Assembly (NCBI GenBank): GCA_963691705.1
Contig: OY829542.1
Span: forward strand, 43,087,105-43,151,104
Length of the DNA: 64,000 bases
Direction: 5' to 3'
Source of the DNA: Viola odorata
Taxonomy: Eukaryota; Streptophyta; Magnoliopsida; Malpighiales; Violaceae
Positions 11,344 to 21,687 of this stretch are shown one piece after another; positions within the stretch are counted from its first letter, which is position 1; every line of letters starts with the position of its first letter. Position numbers and translations under genes: made by a program. The notes under the pieces are model-generated. The model searched no databases. It saw nothing but the letters and a program-made list of their open reading frames with translations, and was not told the DNA's origin.

Positions 11344-11529
11344 TAATTGTAATTAAGTATAGGATACAATACAAAGAACGAGAAAAGTAAAGTAGCAACA
11401 CAAGTGTTTAGCACTTGGTACAGTTTATCATTCATAAATCAAAAAGAGACGGATAAAAACAAATCCATTAATTAATTAGATCCTGAATATGCTAAGATTA
11501 ATCAAAAAAAGAGAGGAAAGGCTGATTTT

Positions 11530-11614
11530 TTATAGTGCATATCTCGATATTCTGGAAGTAGAAGTAACTTTGGTGCTAAAAGCCTCATCCTGACATAAAC
11601 TTCAGGTCTCCTGC
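11530..11614 (-). pseudogene. DUF1666-type gene, exon portion downstream of the Tat insertion
   Basis: Read on the minus strand from 11614, the frame gives RRPEVYVRMRLLAPKLLL and continues to about 11530. It directly extends the frame that stops at 22455 on the far side of the Tat element (…YVENEPYEQG), once one TSD copy is disregarded. This corresponds to the C-terminal half of plant DUF1666 proteins as I recall the family. The end of the exon to the left is not defined. Confidence 0.6.
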
Positions 11615-12361
11615 TGATAATCCAAGAGTGGATGAGGAGGGCTTTTCCGTCAAATGGCACGCCGGATTGTGGTGGTGGGAGTCCTCGAGTCACCTGCAAA
11701 GCGCCGGAAGTGTGTTCCGGCGTAGAAGCTCCAATGCCAAAATCAGTATGGGTTTTTTGTGCCGGGGTCAAGTGTCCTCTTTCGGGCACTTCACTCTAGT
11801 CCTTATATAGGGCTAGAGTGGTTGGATCTGCTGACACCTTTCTCTTTTTTCCACAAAGTGGTTTCAAAGTAGGAATTAATAATCATGACATAGAGTTGGT
11901 ATCTTAGGTGAATATATATATATTCACCTAATCTAGCTATTAAATGATGGCTCCGTGGGAGCAGAGAAGGTTGTCCTTCACACCAACTTTGACTAAATAT
12001 GTACTGAGAATTATATATAAATTATACTGATGAAGGGAGCTTATACCGTTTGTGCCAAATCGGCAGGGGACCGTTTATGTCAAATCGGCAAGGTGCCGAT
12101 TTGGGGGACGGTTGTCATAGTCAATGAGCCGATCCGTTATCGCGCGATCTGGCGGTTGCATCGGCAACGTGCCGTTTCGTTCTTTATGGCCACGTGGCAG
12201 GATCGGTCGTATGCCGTTTCTAGGCTACGGGCTAGACTTGTTCCTCGATCACCTATTCCCTTTGACTCGGTCAATCGGTCAAGTGCCGTCTTGGCCGGTC
12301 AACGGTACTTTGTGAAGGTGCAAAGTCCATTATGCCCTTCTGATAATTTTATGTATTATCA
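11615..12361 (-). repeat. 3' LTR of the Tat element
   Basis: On the plus strand it reads TGATAATCC...TATTATCA. It is 747 bp long, like the right LTR. Open frames inside it (for instance 12030-12422) recur in the other LTR and are not genes. Confidence 0.95.
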
Positions 12362-12985
12362 GAGGCCCAACAACAAACGAGCCCGAGTGTTTACCAAGGG
12401 CTGGTCGTTTATTGCTTGCTGATTTGCAGTCGGCAGGTTGCCGTTTTCGTCCCCTTCGAATTCGGGAATTTTGAAAGGTTTTTCTTCAATCCTGCAAATA
12501 AATGTTAAGCAGGAATAGAGAGTATAATTCAATTTAAATATACCTGGTGATGTGACACTTTAATAGCCAAGTGTTTCTAACCGCTTGTGGCTTTTGAGGA
12601 AAAAACGTCCTTTCATCTGAAGAGTTTTAAATTTTGAAATTCAAAAAACCCCTTGAGAAGCGCGTGCGCCGTTCCTCATTTAATGAGGAAGTCAGCTTTA
12701 TGGGTATGCGCTTGCTTTTTCAGAACAGACTTGAAACTTGTCAGTGATCGATTGGACACGTGGGCGGCTGAGGATTTATCTCATTTGAATTTGGTTTCTC
12801 ACTGGAAACCCTAAATCATTTTCACTTTCCAAGCGCCGCTTTCACTCATCTTCTCCGAGTTTCTCTCTCTTTCTCGTTCCGCCATTTTGCTTCTTCAATT
12901 TCTGGGCTCTGTTCTTCCAAGACATCAGCGATACCTGGTATATCTTAACCCTTTTTTCTCTTTTTGCGTGGTTTGTGATTGAGAT
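12362..12985. promoter_or_regulatory. Region upstream of the antisense ORF, possible promoter/5' UTR
   Basis: This stretch separates the 3' LTR from the ATG at 12986. It carries A/T-rich sequence with 'gagtataattcaatttaaata' text at about 12511-12531 and a leader-like 'aaaccctaaatc' at about 12805-12817. It is on the strand opposite to gag-pol, so expression of the extra ORF would need an antisense promoter here or in the LTR. No experimental support. Confidence 0.3.
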
Positions 12986-15313
12986 ATGGCTCCTAGACGT
13001 CCTGTTGTCACTACTGATGAGCAACTTGAACAAACTGCTACCGTACTTAGGACTAGGGAACAACTAGAGTTAGAATTGCAGAAATATGGAATTGTTCTGC
13101 CGATAGGATATAAAACCGCTGTAGCTCCTCCCAATGTTAGGTTGAATAGTGCCTTTACTGAAAACCATAGGGTTTTATATTCTAAGATGTTTGCATACGG
13201 CTTTCGCCTTCCTCTGGATCCTATGGTGAGAAATTTGTTGGTGGTGCATGTTTTAAACCCAGCCCAGATTACTCCCAATTCTTGGGCTTCGATTTATGCC
13301 TTTATCAACGTCTGTTCTTCCTAAAAATTAAAGGGCCTTCCCTCCAACTTTTTAGGTATTTCTTCCATTTGAGTACCCGAAGTAGTTTAGTCACCATCCG
13401 TCCCCGTAAAGATGACGACCTTCAACCTTTTTTAAAGAACTTTGATAAATATGAGTCTTCCATTAAGGGGTGGAAAGATCATTTCTTCCTGGTTTCGACT
13501 ACCGCCAAGCCCCAATGGATATCTGGGTTTAACCAGGCGATGAATGAAATGCAGTGGGTGAGGCCAGAGGAGCCTTCCAGTCAGCTGCAAGCTCAGATTG
13601 ATATTCTGTTGTCTGTTGATACAAAATTCCATGTGCAAAAGATGGCGATGGGCGTGCCGTTGCTGGACTGCGCTGTCGATGGTAAGTTACCACACTTTTG
13701 TAAAAGATTACCTGTATTTCATTGCAGAATTCTGATGTTGATTTTAATTTTACCCAGGAACGGGACGGCCTGCAAGAACGGTCTCGGTCCGTTTGCGCCA
13801 TGCAACGGCCGATTCCGATGATGATGATGATGATGATGATGCGATAGAGACGGAAGATCCTCCATCTGGGGAAACGGCTGCTGAAGAAGTAATGGCCGAT
13901 GAAGCCGTTATTGAGGGCGAAGGCCGCTCGGGGGGCCCAGAGGTGGATCCGCCTGCTACTGATGAGGAAGTTTCGGCACCGTCAATCTTCAGACGGAAAA
14001 AGGTCGGCCGAAATACCTTCGAGTATTTTCCTTTGGAAAATCCCGATCCTCAAATTCTTGAAGCAGCCAAACGAGTGGCCTTGAAAAGGAAAAGAGCCGC
14101 TGAGAAGAGAGAGAAAACTGCTGCGGCAAAACGGGCTGCTACCGTCCTGGCCGAAAATGAACCAGATCGGTCTGAAGCCGTTCCAGAGGAAGCCGATTTG
14201 TCTACTGCCGTTCCTCCTCAGCCTGAACAAACAAGTCGGCCAGAAGCCGCTTTGGAGCAATCTGATGCCGATCAAGTTCGTGCTGCTCCTGAGCCAGTTG
14301 CTGGTGAAAGCTCATCCGTTCCTCTACCAAAGGCTACGCTGGAAACTCCTCTGGTTCCAGAAAATCAAGCAACTGCTTCAACAGATGCTCCTGCTACCGA
14401 TTCCTCAGGCTCTGCGCCCGTTGTTCTTCATTGGGTTGCCGGCCCGCCGATGCCCGATCCTTTCATTTCGAACGATTATGCGCTTGCACCTCCTGCCGAT
14501 CTTCGAGCCCATCTGTCACGTCATGGTCCTGATGGTGAGACGACTCATATCGTGAATATGCAGAACTTTGGGGACATCGGTTGCCGTTCCCTTGGTTTGA
14601 ATATTCCGAGCTGTTCTGACAGACGAACTGGGCAACTGATGGCCGAAATGTTGGCAAACGAAGAGGACCGGAAAGGGTTCAGAGATTTGGACTTCAGCGC
14701 CCAATTTTCAAATGCCGAGAGTAATGTTTACCGCAGCTTGTGCAACATTCGCTATCTCGCTGAATCGACCGATCAAAAGCTGGCCGATCTGAGACAGAGC
14801 TTTGAAGCTGAGAAGGCCTCCCTTCGGAAGGAGATACATGAGCTATCTGCCTCTCGGGAGAGTGACAAAAAGGCAGTAATTGAGGCGCGCAGGCGGCTGG
14901 CTGATAGTTTGAATGAACGAGACGGTCTTTCGGCAAAGATCAGAGAAGAGCAGGAACGGATCGGGAAGCTGATAAAGGACAACTCTGCCTTGTGCGAATC
15001 CGTTACGAAGCTTTATGAGGATAAAGCCGCTTTGATCAATAATGTGGCCCAGCTTACTGAGGACCTAGCAGGTAAGACGGCCGATTTGGAAACAGCTCAG
15101 CACAGCCTTGCCGATAGAGATGCAGAGGTAGAGAAAATTCCAGCAAAGATTGGCTGGTGGCGGAAGAAGATGAAAGGCATCATGATCAATAGCTACATGG
15201 AGTTCTATGGGGAGATCAACTTTGATGCCACGAAGATCGCCACATACGTCAGTTCCTTGGAAAAAGAGGCTGAGGCGAAGGAATATCAATCCTCTTCGGA
15301 AGATGAACCATAG
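12986..15313 (+). pseudogene. Antisense extra ORF (aORF) of the Tat element; Transposase_28-like N-terminus, coiled-coil C-terminus
   Basis: The ATG at 12986 opens a frame (MAPRRPVVTTDEQLEQ) that runs to a TAA at about 13322. The same protein then continues in the next frame (…FFLKIKGPSLQLFRYF…), a likely one-base indel near 13315-13322. An intron at 13682-13757 (GTAAGT...TTTACCCAG) joins two exons in phase; the second reaches the TAG at 15313. The N-terminal part (…YGFRLPLDP…LNPAQITPNSW…LFRYFF) resembles the 'putative gypsy type transposon' domain (PF04195, Transposase_28), known from extra ORFs of plant Tat elements. After the intron come an Asp run, a Pro/Ala/Glu-rich linker and a long heptad-like coiled coil (about 14760-15130). 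Function unknown; nucleic-acid or gag partnership would be speculation. Confidence 0.75.
13682..13757 (+). other. Intron in the antisense ORF
   Basis: A consensus donor (G|GTAAGT) and acceptor (TTTACCCAG|G) delimit 76 bp. The splice is phase 1, and the joined codon GGA (Gly) restores one open frame from the 13282-13681 exon into the 13758-15313 exon. An intron in a retrotransposon is only preserved if the ORF is transcribed opposite to the genomic RNA, which fits its antisense orientation. Confidence 0.7.
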
Positions 15314-15621
15314 AAGACAGCCTTCTGCTTAGATTATCCTTTCCTGTATTTTTGGTTATTGCCGATTTGGCATATTTTGTAAAGAACAAATATTCACTTG
15401 GAATGTAATTTTGCAATTTTTAGTAATTGCGAATGCTTAATCATTTCCGTTATATATACTCCAGAAAAAATAAACAAAGATAGAACGATTGACATTGAAC
15501 TTATCTCTTTTTGTTTCATGGAATCGGTTGATTATTGTTTTGGGGACAAGCGGCTGCTTGCCGTTTTGGAGATATTTTGTAGCCCTCGTAGCATGAATAT
15601 TGCTGCTTCTTTGATTTTTGT
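15314..15621 (+). other. 3' region of the antisense ORF
   Basis: AT-rich sequence after the stop. An 'aaaaaataaaca' motif at about 15464-15475 could serve as a polyadenylation signal for the antisense transcript. No other coding unit is supported. Confidence 0.35.
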
Positions 15622-15816
15622 AACGTGGTTCGGTCTCAAATGACTTACGTCCACGGCCGTTTTGATTTTGATAACGTGGTTTGGTCTAAAATGACTTACG
15701 TCCACGGTCGTTTTGATTTTGATAACGTGGTTCGGTCTAAAATGACTTACGTCCACGGTCGTTTTGATTTTGATAACGTGGTTCGGTCTAAAATGACTTA
15801 TGTCCACGGTCGTTTT
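15622..15816. repeat. 51-bp tandem repeat array, four copies
   Basis: Units beginning 'aacgtggttcggtct' start at 15622, 15673, 15724 and 15775, giving an exact 51-bp period; the last unit is incomplete. Copies differ at only a few bases. The array lies between the integrase end and the antisense ORF, the zone of plant Tat/Ogre elements known for variable tandem repeats. It produces open frames on both strands that should not be annotated as genes. Confidence 0.95.
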
Positions 15817-15887
15817 GGCAAGATCTGCAATCATATGGGGGACAATACTGGCAGGTGTATGCTTTCAACATGGTCAATTGTGAATAA

Positions 15888-17348
15888 TTATACATCCATA
15901 ATATCTTTATTATTTGAGTCAAGTAAAAACAACAAATTCACCCTGGCATGATATAATTTTAAGTTGGAAATATTCCAAGAATTGGGTATCGGAGTACCGT
16001 TCGTTGTTTCAAGGTGATATGCTCCTTTGCCGATGACTCTGATTACGCGATATGGCCCTTCCCAATTCGGCGTTAGCTTTTTCTTCTCTCGGCCAGTTGC
16101 CTTTACGTTGCGCAAGACTAAATCTCCTGCTTTGAGTAGCCGTTCCTTCACACGCCGATTGTGGTATTTCGCCATTTTGCGTTTGTAGTGCAATGTTTTG
16201 AGAACGACCTCTTCTCTCATTTCTGGCAAAAGATCTAGCCGCTCCCTCATTCTTTCTTCATTTTTCTCTTCATTGAAGTATTTTACTCGAAGACTGATTG
16301 CTCCGATTTCTACTGGAGAAACGGCTTCTACCCCATAAGCCATGGCGAACGGCGTCATGCCGGTGCTAGTCTTCGTGGTCATCCGATAAGCCCACATGAC
16401 AAACGGTAATTCCTCTGGCCATTTTGTTGGCTTGCCTTCAAGATTCTTCTTGATTCCACTGAGGATTGCCCTGTTGGTGACCTCCGCTTGACCATTTGTT
16501 TGAGGGTGCGCAACGGAGGAGAACCGTTGCTCAATCGAGTAATCGGCGCATTTCTTCTTGAAGTAAGCGCTGGTGAACTGAGAACCGTTATCACTCACAA
16601 GGATTCTGGGGAAACCGAACCTCATAATAACATTATTCATGAAGAAACGCCATGTAGTGTCCGCCGTTATTTTTGCCACTGCTTCTGCTTCGGCCCACTT
16701 GGTGAAATAATCGACAGCGACAATAACATATTGAAGTTGATTCTTGGCGATTGGAAAAGGTCCCAGGATATCAATTCCCCACTTCGCAAACGGACAGGGA
16801 CTAACCATGCTTGCTATTTCGGCTGCCGGCCGTTGTGGGACTTTTGCGAACTCTTGACACTTGTGGCAAGATTTAACAAAATTATCTGAGTCTCTTCGAA
16901 TCGTGGGCCAATAGAAACCTGTCCGAAGGACCTGTGCGGCCATGGTGTTTCCTGAGGCATGCATTCCGCATATTCCCTCATGGATTTCCCTGAGGGTGTA
17001 TAAGCCTTCTTCCTCACTGATGCATTTGGCAGCAGGGTATGTGAGACAGCGGCGCAGGAGCCCTCCGTTGAAGTAGGTACATCGGGCAGCTCTCTTGAGG
17101 ATTTTCAATTTTTCATTTGCGTCTTTCGGCAATTTACCATGCTTGAGATAGTCAATTACTGGAACACGCCAGTCATTTGCTACTTCCTGCACACATAGCA
17201 CCTGCTGCTCCTCCATGAAAGATGGGACAGAAATTTCCTCCATTGTAACATCAGTGGGCATTGCTACTTTGGAGTTGGCCGCCAATTTGGCAATTTCATC
17301 TGCTTCGGCATTTTCCTTTCTAGGAATATGCTTAATTTCAACAGAAAT
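15888..17348 (-). CDS. Tat element pol, RNase H end and integrase
   Basis: This is the continuation, in the same frame, of the gag-pol reading frame beyond the TGA at 17352-17354. It begins GISVEIKHIPRKENAEADE (end of RNase H). Integrase follows: a zinc-binding part with HEGICGMH and CHKC, the catalytic core with WGIDILGPFP, VSDNGSQFTS and [13 protein letters not shown] (D, D, E of the DD35E triad), and a C-terminal part with LTPNWEGPYRV. It ends at 15888, before the tandem array. Integrase inserts the cDNA into the host genome. All key motifs look intact; only the upstream TGA separates it from the RT. Confidence 0.9.
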   Translation of the reverse strand: MSVEIKHIPRKENAEADEIAKLAANSKVAMPTDVTMEEISVPSFMEEQQVLCVQEVANDWRVPVIDYLKHGKLPKDANEKLKILKRAARCTYFNGGLLRRCLTYPAAKCISEEEGLYTLREIHEGICGMHASGNTMAAQVLRTGFYWPTIRRDSDNFVKSCHKCQEFAKVPQRPAAEIASMVSPCPFAKWGIDILGPFPIAKNQLQYVIVAVDYFTKWAEAEAVAKITADTTWRFFMNNVIMRFGFPRILVSDNGSQFTSAYFKKKCADYSIEQRFSSVAHPQTNGQAEVTNRAILSGIKKNLEGKPTKWPEELPFVMWAYRMTTKTSTGMTPFAMAYGVEAVSPVEIGAISLRVKYFNEEKNEERMRERLDLLPEMREEVVLKTLHYKRKMAKYHNRRVKERLLKAGDLVLRNVKATGREKKKLTPNWEGPYRVIRVIGKGAYHLETTNGTPIPNSWNISNLKLYHARVNLLFLLDSNNKDIMDV

Positions 17349-17351
17349 TCC

Positions 17352-20300
17352 TCAGTTTTTAATTTCAGCCAGCTCCTTCTGCACCTTCTTCAGGTATCGA
17401 ACCATGACAGGCTCTCTAGCTTGAGAACGGCCAGTGACCTGATCTATTACCAACTTTGAATCTCCGTATAAAGTTAAACGGGCGTCGCCCGTTTGTGAGC
17501 TGTTTGGTGCGTTTTCTTCTATCAGGCTTCCTCCGATTCGCAACCCTGTCAACAAGGCTTCGTATTCGGCGGCATTATTTGACAATGGCTTAGAGATTCT
17601 TAGGGCATACCTCATTTTAATTTCTTTTGGGCCTGTGATGATAATGCCGGCTCCAGCTTCGCTCTGATTCTTAGCTCCATCCACAAAGATTGTCCATCTG
17701 TCTCCTTCTGTATCAGGAAGAGGTAAATAAGCTTCTTCCTTATCTTCTGGCAAGGAAATCGGCTTTTGGACAAATGTGCATTCGGCTATGAAGTCAGCAA
17801 GTACTTGTCCCTTGACCGCGGGTCTGGCCTGATACTGCAATCCGTGCTGTTCTAACTCTATGGCCCATATGACCATTCGGCCAGATAACTCGGGTCTCTT
17901 GAATATTCTTCTCAGAGGCTGATCCGTCAGAACAACCACTGGGTGTGCCTGGAAATACCTGGCCATTTTCCTGGTAGCCTGAACCAAGGCGAATGCCACC
18001 TTTTCTACCTGGGAATACCTTAACTCGGCGTCTTTCAGAATTCGGCTGATAAAGTGAATCGGCTTATGGATTCCACCTTCGTTGCGGACCAGAATGGCGC
18101 TGACTACTTCATCGGCTGCCCCCAGATAAAGAAAAAGAATGTCGCCGTTTTCAGGTCGCGTTAACAGTAATTCTGAGGAAAGATACTCCTTTAATTCATT
18201 AAAGGCTTTCTCGCAATCGTCTCCCCATCCGAATTGCGCTTTCTTCCGAATGACTTTGAAAAACGGGAGGCATTTCTCGCCCTGCTTGGAGATGAATCGG
18301 CTTAAGGCGATTATCCTCCCTGCGAGCCGTTGCACTTCTTTCACGCTTCTTGGTGAAACCATATCCTGGATTGCTTTCAGCTTGGCGAGATTAGGCTGAA
18401 TCCCCTTTCTGCTGACCACATACCCGAGGAACTTTCCCGTTTGGAAGGCAAACATGCATTTCTTGGGATTTACTTTCATTCCAAATCTTCTCATTACCCC
18501 AAATACCTCTTCAAGGTCTTGCATATGGGCTTCAAAACTCTTGCTTTTTACCAGCATATCATCAACATAAACCTCCAAGTTTCTTCCGATCTGAGACTCA
18601 AAGATCTTGTTGGCCGTTCTCTGGAACGTGGCGCCAGCATTTTTCAGGCCAAAAGGCATGGCGCGGTAGCAGTAAATGGCCTTTAGAGTAATGAATGCCG
18701 TTTTCTCCTCATCCTCAATAGCCATTGGAATTTGATGATATCCTGAGTTCGCATCCAACGAGCTCAGATATTCATATCCCGCCGTTTGATCCACCAACTG
18801 CTCTATTAGCGGCAACGGATAGCAATTCTTTGGACATGCTTCATTCAAATCGGTGAAGTCAATACACATTCTCCAATCCCCATTCGGCTTTCGGACCACA
18901 ACGGGATTAGCCAGCCACGGTGGGTACTGAACTTCCCAAATGAAGTTGGCTTTTAGCAACTTTGCTACCTCCTTCTCAATAGCTTCTGCTTTCTCTCGGG
19001 AGAAAGCTCGCCGTTTCTGCTGAATCGGTTTGGCATCTGGACAGACATTCAACCGGTGCTCCGCCGTTTCTCTAGATATGCCTGGCATGTCCGATATCAC
19101 CCAGGCGAATTCTCCTTTGCACTTATTCAACAGGTGCAAGAGCTCGTTACATTCCTCCCCGCTCAGCTTTTCGCTTACCAAAAAATGACCTGAGGGAACC
19201 CCCAACACTGGCATTTGAATCATTTTCTCCATCGGCTGAGTGCGCCGTTCCTCATCATTTTCTAGCAAGTCGTCCATTATACACACATAGCGGTCATACT
19301 GTCCGTTGACCATTGTGACGTAGCACTCAGCTGCCACTTTCTGATCTCCTCTGATGGTGACGATGCCGTCCCAGGAAGGATACTTCATTTTCAAATGTCT
19401 TTGAGAAATTACAACTCCAATGACATTTAGGAACGGACGTCCCAAAATCACATTATACGGCAGATTTAGATCTACCACCATAAATAACTGCGCCTCCACC
19501 CTGCGACTACAATCTTCCACAAAAAAGATTGACAAGAATGTTATTCCTACAATTGGGACGGGCTCACCGTTAACACCGATGATCGGGCGCTGGCATGGCT
19601 TCAGCTTTGACTTAGAACCTTGCAGGCTTTCATAGGCCGTCAGAGAGATGAGGTTCACTGCACTTCCATTATCAACCAGAGTCCTTCTAACGGCATTGCT
19701 GGCAATGATCGCTGTTACTACCAGAGCTTCATTGTGTGGATAAGTAACCCCGATTTCATCTTCTTCTGAAAAGGTAATGATCATTCGGTCAAGTTCTGAC
19801 AATCCTGCACCTTCGATAACGGGAGCATCCCGTTTCCTTTTGTCTCCACCCAGGATATCTTCCAACTGCTGAGTCCCTCCTGCTATCAAGTTGATCATGT
19901 TAAACCCTTCGTAGGAGGTTGTAAAAACTTCCTTTTCTTTCCCCCTCTGGTTACTGGTGGAGGGTATGTTGGGATCGGGTGCTGCCCTTTCCCTATCGCC
20001 GTTATTCTGATCCTCCACAACTTTGGTTCGGGCTTTGACTGAAAACTCGCCCAAATAACCTTCCTCAATCAATCTCTCAATTGCCTTTCTCAAAGAAAAA
20101 CAACTCTCCATGTCGTGTCCTTTTGCCTTGTGGAAACGGCAATAGGACTCCTTGTGCGGCCCCATAACAGCTCCAACCTTGCGAGTAGGATAACGGATTG
20201 GAAGCTTCCGTTCCTCTATTATGGCGAAGATTTCCGCTATCGGCTTGTTCAGCAGTATGGCGGAGAGGTCTGCAGACCGATCTGCCTGTCGACCCGCTGC

Positions 20301-21608
20301 CGTTTGCTTTTTCTCTGTTTGTTTGCGCAGGGCAGACTCTTTCTTTTGAAGATCGGGCTCCTCCCGTTTCTTTCGCTGGTAATCGGCCTCTTCCATTCGG
20401 GCATATTTTTCTACCTCGATCCGCAAGAGGTCCAAGATTTTCGGAGTGCTTGCTATCAAGGCGTTTTCTAACTCCCTGTATTTGCAATTCCTTCTCAAGG
20501 CCTCTGCTGCAAAGTTGGGTGCTACATCCGTGAGTGTCGCCAGTTCAGTGTTAAACCTTGCCACATATGCCTTCAATGACTCTCCCGATCTTCTAACCAT
20601 GTCAAACAAGATCGCCGGAGATTTTTCTAATGGGATGCAGGAACTGAACCGGCTTCTGAACGCGCCGGCTAGCTGCTCAAAGGAGTCAACGGATCCAGCT
20701 GGTAGCTTCTCAAACCAGGTATTGGCAATCCCTTTCAAGGTCATAACAAATATTTGGCACAACGCCTCATCTTTCCTAGTAAAAAACTTCACATGTTTCT
20801 TTACCAGACTTACGTGCACCGTCGGGTCGGTCGTTCCGTCGTAATGATCGGTCGGCAGCTTGACGTGTCTACTCACCCGATGCCTTCGAACCCGCAATGT
20901 TAACGGATTCTTCGGATCGTCGTCCTTTTCTTCCCGATCTGGTCGAGAAACGGACCTTCTGGACAAAGGCTGATCATTTCCCCCACGATCTGCCACAACT
21001 CCAGATTGGCGTCTTACTGCTGATCTTTCTCGGCTCCTTCTGATGCCAGATCCCCCGTGCGATGCTTGTCTCTGACTTCCTCTTGGGCTATTCTGGAGTG
21101 CTCGGCTGTTGACCTCCTCCACGTTATCACGATACTCTTCTCTTCTATGTGGGTTTTCGTTTTGATGGCCTGGCTGAGGCACATTCCAGAGATTATCTTG
21201 GAGAGCTCGCTGGCTACCGATCTGGGACATAAACCCAGCCTGTGGGTCCGCCGGTTGCAGCGGCACTAGAGATGGTGTTGTCGCCGGTCGGTATTGGATC
21301 TGCTGAGGGACAAAGGGCTGGTTGACTGGCGGAGGAAATCCTCCTATGAGCGCCTGCATCATCACGTCCATTCTTCTATGCAAGGCAGCAAACTCCTGCA
21401 TGACTGCTGGCGGAATGGCTGCTGCTGTAGATGGTCCGGGTTGTGGAGTGTTGGGAAATAGCACTTCTGGAATTTCAGGGAAGTTGAGCCGGCGAGCGGT
21501 AGCATTCATTTCTGCACGGGAAGACGAAACTTGCGGGGGTGGAGTTTCATGTTGACCGGCAGCACCACCCGTAGGTTGATTTGATTGGAAGTTTTGATTG
21601 GATGCCAT
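17352..21608 (-). CDS. Tat element gag-pol: gag, protease, reverse transcriptase, RNase H (1418 aa)
   Basis: The ATG at 21608 follows the primer-binding site by about 80 bases. Residues 1-230 are Gln/Pro/Arg-rich. A gag domain follows (HYDGTTDP, then FDMVRRSGESLKAYVARF), then a histidine/cysteine motif YCRFHKAKGHDMESCF. The aspartic protease carries VDNGSAVNL, the RT carries WRMCIDFTDLNEACPK, MPFGLKNAGATFQR and the catalytic YVDD, and RNase H carries FVDGAKN and LYGDSKL. The frame is stopped by one TGA (17352-17354) inside the RNase H region, after which the same frame stays open to the end of integrase. Gag-pol is thus a single long ORF of some 1900 codons with one in-frame stop. That stop may be a mutation; readthrough cannot be excluded from sequence. 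Confidence 0.92.
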   Translation of the reverse strand: MASNQNFQSNQPTGGAAGQHETPPPQVSSSRAEMNATARRLNFPEIPEVLFPNTPQPGPSTAAAIPPAVMQEFAALHRRMDVMMQALIGGFPPPVNQPFVPQQIQYRPATTPSLVPLQPADPQAGFMSQIGSQRALQDNLWNVPQPGHQNENPHRREEYRDNVEEVNSRALQNSPRGSQRQASHGGSGIRRSRERSAVRRQSGVVADRGGNDQPLSRRSVSRPDREEKDDDPKNPLTLRVRRHRVSRHVKLPTDHYDGTTDPTVHVSLVKKHVKFFTRKDEALCQIFVMTLKGIANTWFEKLPAGSVDSFEQLAGAFRSRFSSCIPLEKSPAILFDMVRRSGESLKAYVARFNTELATLTDVAPNFAAEALRRNCKYRELENALIASTPKILDLLRIEVEKYARMEEADYQRKKREEPDLQKKESALRKQTEKKQTAAGRQADRSADLSAILLNKPIAEIFAIIEERKLPIRYPTRKVGAVMGPHKESYCRFHKAKGHDMESCFSLRKAIERLIEEGYLGEFSVKARTKVVEDQNNGDRERAAPDPNIPSTSNQRGKEKEVFTTSYEGFNMINLIAGGTQQLEDILGGDKRKRDAPVIEGAGLSELDRMIITFSEEDEIGVTYPHNEALVVTAIIASNAVRRTLVDNGSAVNLISLTAYESLQGSKSKLKPCQRPIIGVNGEPVPIVGITFLSIFFVEDCSRRVEAQLFMVVDLNLPYNVILGRPFLNVIGVVISQRHLKMKYPSWDGIVTIRGDQKVAAECYVTMVNGQYDRYVCIMDDLLENDEERRTQPMEKMIQMPVLGVPSGHFLVSEKLSGEECNELLHLLNKCKGEFAWVISDMPGISRETAEHRLNVCPDAKPIQQKRRAFSREKAEAIEKEVAKLLKANFIWEVQYPPWLANPVVVRKPNGDWRMCIDFTDLNEACPKNCYPLPLIEQLVDQTAGYEYLSSLDANSGYHQIPMAIEDEEKTAFITLKAIYCYRAMPFGLKNAGATFQRTANKIFESQIGRNLEVYVDDMLVKSKSFEAHMQDLEEVFGVMRRFGMKVNPKKCMFAFQTGKFLGYVVSRKGIQPNLAKLKAIQDMVSPRSVKEVQRLAGRIIALSRFISKQGEKCLPFFKVIRKKAQFGWGDDCEKAFNELKEYLSSELLLTRPENGDILFLYLGAADEVVSAILVRNEGGIHKPIHFISRILKDAELRYSQVEKVAFALVQATRKMARYFQAHPVVVLTDQPLRRIFKRPELSGRMVIWAIELEQHGLQYQARPAVKGQVLADFIAECTFVQKPISLPEDKEEAYLPLPDTEGDRWTIFVDGAKNQSEAGAGIIITGPKEIKMRYALRISKPLSNNAAEYEALLTGLRIGGSLIEENAPNSSQTGDARLTLYGDSKLVIDQVTGRSQAREPVMVRYLKKVQKELAEIKN

Positions 21609-21687
21609 CTTTGGAAGTAAAAAACCCCAAATTGTAAAGGAAAAAGAGCTTTGAATCTCAAGGCTTGCTCACTTGAAACTTCAAATT

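Noticed and set aside
12030..12422. 130-codon open frame on the plus strand
   Set aside because: It lies within the Tat LTR and recurs in the other LTR at 22123. It is non-coding LTR sequence.
15622..15816. Regular 51-bp repeats considered as a CRISPR array
   Set aside because: Units are directly adjacent with no unique spacers, in a plant retrotransposon.
15532..15951. Open frames on both strands across the 51-bp array
   Set aside because: They come from the repeat period being divisible by three, and the encoded peptides are pure repeat units. No domain.
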